From assembly GCF_007655135.1 (NCBI RefSeq), contig NC_045129.1:19690274-19754273 (forward strand): a stretch of 64,000 bases of DNA, given 5' to 3'. Both the position numbers and the translations under genes were made by a program. Below, in pieces: positions 1 through 8,724 of the stretch. Every line of letters begins with the position of its first letter. The first letter of the stretch is position 1. The notes under the pieces were generated by a model. That model did not search any database and was not told the DNA's origin. It worked only from the letters and a program-made list of their open reading frames with translations. The DNA comes from Punica granatum. Taxonomy: Eukaryota; Streptophyta; Magnoliopsida; Myrtales; Lythraceae.

Positions 1-1351
1 GCCCTTTCTTTTTCCATTTAAAAGCTCACAATTTCAAAATACCGAGACACGTAACACGAATAGAATTGATGTCCAACGAGTACTCACGTGCTACAACTCG
101 AGTCCGGGCCCAATTTGAGGCGGCCCGAGTTGGAGCACGCGAGTCCTTCTTAGACTCCTTCGTGTGACGCGATCTCCAATTTATTTCCGAACCTCGCAAT
201 TTTATCATCTAAGGGCATGATCGTCATTCCATGATTCACCGATACCCTAGGCTTAGGGAGTTGGAAACACCTAGAACTACGAACGAGAAAGGACAACCCG
301 TTCGGGTGCGAGTTTCATTCGCGCGGTCCATTTCGTTCGTTTTCGGTGTTTCTTTCTTCCTATTGTAGATTTGGCGGGGATCATTTTATTCCAGTTACTA
401 AATATAAAATAAAAAAACCGGATTAATCATACATTTGGCCTAATCGAATGTTAGATAATGGATAGGTGAAATGATAGATTCCAATCTAGAGTCAAAACAC
501 GAGTTTGGCTAATTCGGTGAAACCGTAGTGACACTTAACTGAATAAGAGTCATAAAACAAACACACACATATAATTGGCTTAGAACCTTATCTTAGCCCG
601 CCCTCTATGTTTGCCTAGCTTAGATGCATTGTTTGCCAATCAACCACGGGTAATAATTGATTAAATCACGTACATTCGACTTAATACACCACTTGTCTGT
701 ATTCACCGACAATTGTCAGTTGTCGTCTGTGTTATGTCAGTTTTATCAGTTTTCCTCTGTTTTGTCTTTGCATATAATGATTTTTGCGGTTCGGGCCCGA
801 GCCCATAGGTCACGTGTTGCACGAGGTCCAACACCCCAAATCACCGAACACGAGGTCCAACGCCTCTTAACTCACCGAGCGCGTGCAACCCGAGTGCGGA
901 ATGGGATCTAGCCTCGATTCACCGTCGCACTCCGAATACGGCCTATGTGGAAGGCGGATTTGGATTGAGCGCGTGAAACGTGTTTAGATATCACCCGGGA
1001 GCTCGATTGATCCAACGGTTACAGCGGGAACTAATCGATTCTCCTGCAAACCATCGGTTCAATCGGACCCGACCCCCGGCTCCTTGAGCCCGCGTTGCCT
1101 TAATTTGTTTATCGGTTATTCAAAATACACGGTGAGCCGGAGCGGAATATTGGCCCAATGCAAACCGATCGGGATCCATTTATTTCATTTAGTTGTGTTC
1201 TGTAATTATTCGAGTGTACATTGTGAGGATCTTATTTGTATATTTATTCATATACTTGTAAGGATCCCCGATCGGCGAGCGAGAGGTCCGAGTGTTGAAC
1301 CGGTCAAGTCGGTCTATTGTTACCAAGAGATGAGTAAGCTCGAATACTCGC
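1..1351 (+). repeat. Partial LTR O1 (left piece), target of element A
   Basis: This stretch is the reverse-complement homologue of about 35.7-37.1 kb, inside the 3' LTR of element C. It is therefore the downstream part of a family-2 LTR in plus orientation, truncated by the window edge. It resumes at 18938 after element A. Short ORFs inside it (for example 657-911 and 1084-1419) have no coding support. It lacks the TATA region, which would lie to the left of the window. Confidence 0.88.
1347..1351. repeat. Target-site duplication of element A, left copy (CTCGC)
   Basis: CTCGC lies directly before the first TGTCAGC of the 5' LTR and is repeated at 18933-18937 directly after the 3' LTR. In the uninterrupted LTR copy near 35.7 kb the same site occurs once (GAATACTCGCGATC, read on the minus strand), which confirms a 5-bp integrase duplication. 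Confidence 0.93.
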
Positions 1352-2948
1352 TGTCAGCACCCCATTTTGGCTCACCTTTCCAAACGATGATATCAGCAAT
1401 GATCCAAGCCACAACCTGAGCAGAATACAGAAAAACGACTTAACAGAGCAGAAAATCACTATTCATCCTCAAGTCGGCAAAATCGGGCAAATGACACATG
1501 CATATGACAGAAGGACTCCAGGGGTCACCAAAGGGTAAAGAGTGACTAGAGGGCTCAGCAATATCCAAAACCGGCATTTTCAGTATATCACACGGACAGT
1601 TCTATTTTCCGATAGTTCGCTCGATCATCGGAAGACAGCCAATATTGGACTCCAAAAATCCACTCCAATGCCAAACAGATGAAAAGTGTCCCCAAAGGCA
1701 TTTTGCAAATCATCTGCTCTATACAGAACAACTTTCTGTATACAGACAACTTTTCAGTGGAAGTCCAAAAATGCCGGTTTCTCGAAGAAAAGTTAATTCC
1801 AAATATCAGATGCGGCCATGCCCCTCAATCATACAGAGCACGAGCAATGCTTCATATTGTCTTTTAGAAGCCATACAGACACTCTGAATGACTTCCGAAT
1901 GACAAAACGGGCATACCCTTCTTCGGAAGAGCGTAACCGGAGACTGGTCTGATGGAATTACGGCAAACGAAGTTCACACTACATTGCTCTGAAAACTCCA
2001 GCGGACATACGCAATTGGGCAAAACAGACAGCAAAACCCTTCACGGTTTCCCGAGTAACCTCCGAGGGGCACAAAAGGCCATTTTCAGTGAAAATCCATA
2101 TCCGGAGGTCCTCTTTGGGGAAACTTGACACCGGATGCTTACCTTACACAATGCTAGCCTTCTCAAGGCTCAATGTGGAATTGTCGGAATGAATCACACA
2201 ACTCATCTAGACCCCTCGAGCAGTGCTTTAAGGGTCTCAGATGCACTTTTCATATCCTTAGAGGCCCGATCTCAGCAAACAGAGATCGCAGTAATCTCCG
2301 GATCGCCCAAGAAACTCAGAAAGCAATCTGAGAAATCCAGTTTCGGCCTCCTAGGACATCTCCAGCTCCATATTTGTATTTACCGGCTTAAGGGACAAGG
2401 GCCCACGTAATTTGACAATTTATGTCAAAATGACCGACGTGGGATGCAGATACAAGATATGCTGTCAGAAGTGGGTAACCTCGCTCTGAATGCATAAAAG
2501 GAGCAAAACCGGCTTCCAAGCCTCATACAGACATTTGGCAATTTCTCACGGAAAATGCCAATCTCGGACTCATTAAATCCATTTCCTCGCGTATATCGAT
2601 AATTCGACGTTCAATTCAAACCACGAACTTCGAATGCTCGATCAATCGAGACCCGACCTTTTTCCTGGTTTCTCCTCTTCGGTCGTGGGACCCACGGGCT
2701 ATTCAAGATGAGTCACCCTTTACTCTAGAAGCTTCTTCTTCTTCTTCAATGCAAGAAGCCAACTTGCACTCTTGCTTGAAAATATCCAAGAGTTTGAAGA
2801 CAACACTCAAGCCTCCATCAATGCTCATCAATGCTCATCAATGTCTTATCTCTTCTTCATTAATGCAATGGAAGAGGATGAGGCTTGATATTTTCTAAGC
2901 ATGGGGGTTAAGAGCACTTGCTTTTGCTAATTGTGTCATTAGCTTTGC

Positions 2949-2958
2949 CTATAAATGG
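2949..2958 (+). promoter_or_regulatory. TATA box of the A 5' LTR
   Basis: CTATAAATGG is a strong plant TATA element. It is followed by a pyrimidine-rich stretch (CACTTCTCCTCTTACACACTC) typical of a plant start region, so transcription probably begins about 30 bp downstream. The same arrangement is found in the LTRs of F (24311-24320), C (39126-39131) and D/E (60750-60755). Confidence 0.72.
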
Positions 2959-3127
2959 CCCAAAAGTGATTAAGATAATCACTTCTCCTCTTACACACTC
3001 TCTCCAACCTCTCTCTTTCAAGAAATCCTCTCAAACTCCATAGCCAAGAACACTCAAGAACCAGAAAACTTCAGCCCTTAGAAGGAAGAGAAAAGAAAAC
3101 CTAAAAGATCAAAAGAGAGCCTTGAGT

Positions 3128-3165
3128 TCTTAAGTCGGAAGCCGATGTTCATCATCCCGACTTAA
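3128..3165 (+). other. 10-bp inverted repeat in the LTR leader
   Basis: CTTAAGTCGG and CCGACTTAAG are perfect 10-bp arms around a roughly 17-nt loop, about 180 nt downstream of the TATA box and so inside the transcribed part. The 3' LTR copy keeps both arms although the loop differs at two positions. The role is unknown; a leader or poly(A)-region hairpin is possible. Confidence 0.6.
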
Positions 3166-3309
3166 GCTCAAAATTTCTCAAACTTCATATCCCACTCATT
3201 TTGGACCCATGGAGTTCATTGGTGAAATTGGTTTTTCCATTTGAAGTCTTTAAATTATTGTTTCAGGTCAAATAGTGCATTTCGGGTGAAATCGCTACTC
3301 TCGGGTGAA

Positions 3310-3445
3310 TAGTGACACGCCCGCGCACGCCAGCGCGCACGCCCGCGCGCACGCCCGCGCACGCCCGCGCGCCCCGCTCACGCCCGCGCCCCGCGCGCAC
3401 GCCTGCACGCCCGCGCGCCTGCCCGCGCCCCGCGCACACCGCGCG
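3310..3445. repeat. CpG-dense simple repeat in the A 5' LTR
   Basis: The stretch is built from units such as GCGCACGCCC and CCCGCGC and is nearly all C and G. It leaves long ORFs open on both strands (3263-3598), which I regard as composition artefacts. The matching region of the 3' LTR (about 17855-18030) is longer and rearranged, while flanking LTR sequence is almost identical. Confidence 0.8.
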
Positions 3446-4337
3446 CCTCCCGTGCATTCCAGCCGCATTCCCCGTGCACCTAGCTCCCCGAACGTGCATC
3501 CTTTGCACCCGAGCATCCTTCCAAGCGTTCAACCGAGTCACCCGACTCTCGAACACTTCCCCGACTCTTTCCTCGTATCCCGAGGCTAGGTAAATCACTC
3601 TTGACTTAGAGGAGTTAGGGCTTTTTATATTTTTGCATGGCTATGGAGTACTATGGTATTTTATGCATACTTAACTTGCAAGACTTAACTTTTATGCAAT
3701 TTTATGTTATATTATGCATGTGTATTACCTTATAACTTGCTAGCATGTCGGAAAAAGGTTTGGATTGTTGTTTGGAAGACCATCCCGACCCGGAAATGGC
3801 AAGTGAGCTCACGGCCAAGTCTCTAAATGGGATGGCCGAGACTTGAGTTGCTCTTTTCGGGTTAAGATTGGTCTCCTTAGCCCGATCCAAGTTATTTTCC
3901 GAGTTTATTTTGTTGTTCTTGCATGCATGAAGCCGATATTATTTTATCGATTCGTTAAATAACATGTTTGTGAATGTTTGCATGTTTAAATGAGTTAATC
4001 AAATCATGGTAATACCGGCTTTTGTCAAAACGTGTTATTCATGATGTTTGATGTTTGAGCATGCGAAAAATGATTAAACCAAGACAAGGAAATTCTTTGT
4101 GATTTGAATCGAGCCATGAGAGTATTCGGCCATCTTTGACAAGGTGAAGCCGAGGGCTTCTTGGCCCTTTTTGGATCAAGAATGATTTCCTTATTTCGAG
4201 TTTAATTCATTTCTCGGATTGTACGAAAGTGTAATTTCGATATTTCCACGATTCCCATGTTAAAACATCGATTACATGTCTTTTCAAAACAAAACATGCA
4301 TGGATTCGGGTATCGTTGACACATTCGGGTCCGTACA

Positions 4338-4938
4338 GCTTGGCGACTCCGCTGGGGACATACTTAGTGGGTTCGGGCTCGATCCCGTTTGCTTGCTTGC
4401 ATGTTCATTTACCGCTTTCTGCAACTTTCTCGCTTATCTATTTTACGCATATTTACTTTTCTGCACTTGCATTGCATCATTCTAGTGGATTTAGGTACCA
4501 CGCTTGAAATCCCACGAGCGGCAATCTAGGAAGCTAGGTTAGACAGGGGTTCGAAGTAGGGGTACGGCGCGCGGTTCGACTGTCGCTTAGGCCTTGAAAA
4601 GAATGCCGCCCGATTTCATGGAATTGATCCCCTTGAATCGGGAGCCCCCATCCCTAGTTAGTGGTTTTCCCAGTAGAATACTGAAACCATGCATAAACAG
4701 GGACCGTCATGCTGGACCAAAACAAACCTCATGCCGTCAACCGACCCAAAGTCCGGTCTTTGAGTCGGCCCCTAGTTTTCTTTTAGGCGGGCCTTTTGTT
4801 GTTTTTCTACAATGAGCGATGTACATTGTAATAGATACAGATATACTTTACTTTTCTGCACTGCATGCATGTTTTCAAAACAACCTAGGACATTACATCA
4901 GTTTGTTTATAAACATTAAACCAACATCTCTCCATTAG
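4338..4938 (+). other. 5' leader of element A with conserved stem-loop
   Basis: This untranslated leader lies between LTR and ORF1. It is recognisably shared with the leaders of F, B, C and D. A stem-loop at 4741-4768 pairs CCGAC and AAAG with CTTT and GTCGG, and equivalents exist in all five elements. A 73-codon upstream ORF (4594-4815) is partly shared with F, but I do not treat it as a gene. The last bases form a splice-donor-like AG|GTAAGG. Confidence 0.75.
4341..4358 (+). promoter_or_regulatory. Primer-binding site, tRNA-Arg
   Basis: TGGCGACTCCGCTGGGGA lies 3 nt after the LTR end. Minus-strand copies in F, B, C and D read TGGCGACTCCACTGGGGA, matching the 3' end of plant tRNA-Arg(ACG) plus CCA as I remember it; A has one mismatch (G for A). 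tRNA-Arg priming is typical of Ogre-type elements. Confidence 0.9.
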
Positions 4939-4944
4939 GTAAGG
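4937..4944 (+). promoter_or_regulatory. Candidate 5' splice site before ORF1
   Basis: AG|GTAAGG ends directly at the ORF1 start codon. The same sequence precedes the ORF1 ATG in B, C (51092-51099) and D. If used with the acceptor at 6697 it would remove ORF1 as a 1,759-nt intron (4939-6697) and bring the leader next to gag. This is inference from sequence; GTAAGGATGG also serves as the start context, which could explain part of the conservation. Confidence 0.5.
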
Positions 4945-6441
4945 ATGGATCGCTCGCATCCCTGTCTTAGGCTCGATGTCATCATCATGCCATCTGCGGA
5001 CATTACTCGCCTTTGGAATACATTCCGCCCAGTTGACCGTGCATTCCTCCGGCTCATCATAGGAGACTTGCCATTACTCGCTGATTCCCCCATTGACTGG
5101 ACCCTACTCAGAACTGCTATTAGTTTTTGGGACACTCAGCGGGCCGTATTCAGTTTTCAGGGGTCAGAGCTAGCTCCCACAGTAGAGGAGTACGCGGCAC
5201 TCATTCAGCGACCCATGCCGACCCTCGACATCGTGGCGCCCAACCAGTTCGCCACGATACAGAGTAGACTCGCCATCCTCTTAGATCTCCGCGACGAAGA
5301 AATTCGTCTTGAGCTTCAGCATGGAGGGGAGCATAGCGTTAGGACCGCATGGCTCATAGACTTCATACATGTTCGTTCTCTCAATGCCAGGGGAGAATCG
5401 TACCAGCGTGACGCCTGTCACGGGTTCCTCTTGCTCATCTTTGGGACCATCCTATTCCCCCACTCGTCGAACCTCATAGACGGGGCACTTGCACAAGTCA
5501 TCCTCCAAGTGGTAGGAGGCCGTAGCTATGTAGAAGCCGTCTTGGCTGAGACCATTCGGTCTCTTGACTATGTACGAGAGGTTCGACGTGGTAGAATGAG
5601 AGGAGCTCCGCATCTTCTTCAGATTTGGCTCCTCGCACACATCAGGCCGTTCTGCTCATCACATCCCTTTTCCTACATCACTGACGAGCGTTCGCTCATC
5701 GCTAGCCTACTTCAAGTGTTTCGGCCCTCCGATCGCGACTACACCGATTGGATCCAGTTCTTCAAGAGACTCACCCCAGCACAGTTTTTGTGGGCTGCTC
5801 GCTGGAATCCCGGTGGACCCATGACCATTGGATGCCCTTCAGTCATAGGACTTCCTCTGATCAGTCACTTAGGGAGCACACTTGTTTTCCCAGCCCGAGT
5901 CATCAGACAACTTGGCGGCTTACAGGATATTCCTAGAGAGGCAGATCGCACTCCACACCGCTTCATGTGGACGGATATTATAACTTTACTTCCAGATAGG
6001 GTTCTGCGGATTAGAGAAGTTCAACGTTTATGGAACACGCGCACCGATCAAGAGCTCTATTTCCCGGAGCACCCTACCGACAACGAACGAGCTTTCTCAG
6101 CTACCGTAGCATATGTGGCGCAATTCCATCCACAGGGACTCACACCCGTTCGTCGACGACATTTGCCGCGGATTCCTCACGCACCGCATGCATACATTCC
6201 AGACGCGGAGAGCTCAGTCCAAGGAGTCATGCGCACAGAATTGCAGTCCATCAGAGAAGAGCGAGATCGACTCCGTTGTGAGCTTGTGGATATTCGCGCA
6301 GAACTCACTGATCACAGAGAGCTTCAGAGCGAGTTGGCTCAGATTCGCGCACGCATAGCGAACCAAGACAGGGAGATAGCGCGTTTGAGCGCTATGCTGG
6401 ACCAAGCGCGGGCAAAAGCTCGCAAGGTCTTTCATCCTTAG
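4945..6441 (+). CDS. ORF1: plant-mobile-domain-like (DUF7745-type) protein of unknown function
   Basis: This open 498-codon frame starts at ATG in good context (AAGGATGG). The N-terminal ~360 residues resemble the globular domain found in ORF1 of Ogre-like elements and in plant-mobile-domain proteins: an FRPVDRAF stretch, an F-x-F-QGSELAPT-x-EEY motif near residue 80, DACHGFLLLIFG, and PHSSNLIDGALAQV. The C terminus (about 423-495) is a charged heptad-rich coiled coil (EERDRLRCELVDIRAEL). There is no enzymatic motif. Homologous frames lie in B (broken), C (extended) and D (broken). It is the only full-length undamaged gene of element A. A role in RNA or particle handling, or in host interaction, is speculation. 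Confidence 0.85.
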   Translation: MDRSHPCLRLDVIIMPSADITRLWNTFRPVDRAFLRLIIGDLPLLADSPIDWTLLRTAISFWDTQRAVFSFQGSELAPTVEEYAALIQRPMPTLDIVAPNQFATIQSRLAILLDLRDEEIRLELQHGGEHSVRTAWLIDFIHVRSLNARGESYQRDACHGFLLLIFGTILFPHSSNLIDGALAQVILQVVGGRSYVEAVLAETIRSLDYVREVRRGRMRGAPHLLQIWLLAHIRPFCSSHPFSYITDERSLIASLLQVFRPSDRDYTDWIQFFKRLTPAQFLWAARWNPGGPMTIGCPSVIGLPLISHLGSTLVFPARVIRQLGGLQDIPREADRTPHRFMWTDIITLLPDRVLRIREVQRLWNTRTDQELYFPEHPTDNERAFSATVAYVAQFHPQGLTPVRRRHLPRIPHAPHAYIPDAESSVQGVMRTELQSIREERDRLRCELVDIRAELTDHRELQSELAQIRARIANQDREIARLSAMLDQARAKARKVFHP

Positions 6442-6746
6442 GTTTAGTTTGTTAACGCTTTTGCCCCGCACCGGACCCACGCAGCGTTCACTCAGCTACG
6501 GGTTGTAATAGTTGGCGGTTTAATGTTTATGTTTCCTTTTCAAACAGACTGTCTTTATAAATTATAGAATATGAATCAAACTGATGTAATGGCATTAGTA
6601 TTTTCAAACTTATGCACCTCATGCATTCATATACTGTCATCTATATTTTGAAGATAGTCAAAGCACTATAAGTACACTCATACACTTACGCATACAGGTA
6701 CTAACAACTGGCGTCCCATCGATATCCGACTCGTACACGAGTAAGG
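6442..6746 (+). other. Spacer between ORF1 and gag with candidate 3' splice site
   Basis: This AT-rich stretch ends in ATACAG|GTACTAAC (AG at 6696-6697), exactly 49 nt before the gag ATG. C, D and B carry an AG at the same 49-nt distance (49325, 54834, 31939), and the 49-nt block itself is conserved (ACTGGCGTCCCA...CCGACTCGT). The gag start has the context GTAAGGATGG. Confidence 0.6.
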
Positions 6747-8724
6747 ATGGCAGAAGACCAACAACCCGCCATTCTTGAACAGGATACTCCGCCAACGCCG
6801 ATACATTCTCAAACACCACTGACGCAAGTTACATCACCTGTAATGCTCACGGACATATCTACAGCGCATTTAGGCGTCCCTATTGGACATCCTCCACCAA
6901 CAGTACAGACGGCGTCCAACCTTGTGGAGTCCGCACGTTTTACTGCGTTAGAAGGAATGGTGAACCACTTGGCGGCCAACATGGCCACCAACATGACTGA
7001 GCTCATGGCCATGCTCAGGAATCAGAATCAGGCCTCATCGAGCTTTACTCCGCCTCTGGAGCATAGACCAATTGTCGATCCAAATCCAATGGTCACTCCA
7101 ACCTTTGCTTCGGAGGCTGAAGACGCATCTTTCTCGGCAATGGCGTTTGCACCAACAGTCCATCCGATCAATGATCCTTTACCGCCACCACCTGCTCCAA
7201 CAGCAGTTCCGTTGCCACCAGCAGCTTTCTTATCCACGGACTCTACTATGCATGCGCTGCCACCGCTAACCGTGTCAATGCATCCTCCAATCTATACTGT
7301 GTCACCACCGACAGTTCCTCCGGTCACGATCGCACAGGCTCCTGTTTCCACTGCAGACCAATTTCCTTTCCAAACTCCACAACCCCAAATAAGCTTTTCT
7401 TACCCTGCTCCACCGCCCCTAAACATTCCTTCCACTGAATCGGGCACGCCTACTCAGGCTGCCCCTCCAGCTCTACCGACAAACGTTCCTCTCGAAGCGA
7501 AGAATGAACAGGAGAGGAGAATAAAGAGAATGGAGGAAACCATTTGAGCCCTCCAAGTAGGCAACCCCCGTTTCGATTTCAGTGACAGTGACTGGAATCT
7601 CTTTCCAGGCATGCGGCTGCCCCCTAAGATCAAAATTCCAGAGTTTAAAAGATATGATGGAACCAGAGACCCTCGGCATCATCTCCGTCATTATCATAGC
7701 AAAATGCTCTCATACTGGGATTATGAGGAATTCGTCATTCAGACTTTCCAAGATAGTCTTATGGGATCGGCGCTAGATTGGTTTATGACCCTGAAAGCCG
7801 GCGATGTCCCTACATGGACAGATCTTTCTCAGAAGTTCCTCGACCAGTATCGATTTTGTGGGGAAACACCTCCTACCCTTCTCGATCTCAGCATGACAGA
7901 GATGAAGGAGGGTCAAGCTTTCGAAGCATACGCAACGGAATGGAGAGAAAGAGCAGCAAAGCACATTCCTCCAATCACTGAGCGACAACAAGTTCAGCTG
8001 TTCCACTCCACACTCAGAGGCGCGTATTACTCACATCTCCTGGCTCATACTTCCTCCTTCTCGGACTTGATCGAGGCAGGAAAGAAGCTTGACATGGGTG
8101 TTAAGTTAGGAAGAATCGAAGGCCCATCAAAGAAGAAGGATGGAGAGACGTCAAAGAAGCAGACTGCTGGAACCTCCAGAAGAAGCAAAGACATGACTAT
8201 TGGCGCCGTCAACTCCGGATATCAGGCTTCACAGCCGATTTCGGTGGACTATACTCCTGCATTACAGACTCCCCAGGCATATGCACATCCCGTGCATTAT
8301 GTGCAGCCCTACCAAACATCGCAGGCTTATTTCCCAACCCCGCCAACTGTTATCCAGTCGCAACTTCCGCAACAGCATATTCCTGCTCAGGCTCAACAAG
8401 GTAGACCCCCGGCTTCGAGATCTCCTCAGTCGGTTCAACGTGCTCCAGCCCCTAGAACTTATCAGGACAAAGTTGCACAACCGCGTCCACGCAAGCAGTA
8501 CACCACTTTACCAGCCCCTCTCTCTCACATATTCAGGCAGCTTCTTGCAGGCAACAAGATCAGAACAGAAGCGCCTGGTCCCAACTTTGACCCCGCAGTG
8601 CAGAATCAGAACTTACACTGTAAATTCCATCGGGGTGCTCCTGGTCATACCCTCGACAATTGCTGGACACTCCGGAATAAAATTCAGGAGTTGATCGACG
8701 CAAGGAAAATCTCCTTTTAATGAA
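6747..8724 (+). pseudogene. gag: gag of element A (broken)
   Basis: Gag would form the cytoplasmic particle and package the RNA. The N terminus is Pro/Ala-rich with a short helical segment (NHLAANMATNMTELMAML). The Retrotrans_gag core lies at about 7650-8100 (FQDSLMGSALDWF, FLDQYRF, FSDLIEAGKKLD). The nucleocapsid finger at 8619-8663 is C-x2-H-x5-H-x4-C rather than the usual CCHC. Two lesions are visible: TGA at 7545-7547 in place of an Arg codon in C, and an extra T in the run 8715-8718 that shifts the frame before the linker to protease. Confidence 0.9.

Larger units (their letters stand above)
1352..4337 (+). repeat. 5' LTR of element A (2,986 bp)
   Basis: It begins TGTCAGCACCCC and ends CGGGTCCGTACA (TG...CA), and is repeated at 15890-18932. 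It contains a TATA box, a 10-bp inverted repeat, a CpG-dense simple repeat and the sequence just before the PBS. Compared with the related 5.5-kb LTR of element F, it lacks 1,967 bp just before its end, at an 11-bp direct repeat. Confidence 0.95.

Noticed and set aside
3263..3598. Arg/Ala/Pro-rich ORFs in the CpG-dense LTR segment (also 17794-18193)
   Set aside because: Low-complexity composition on both strands; the two LTR copies disagree.
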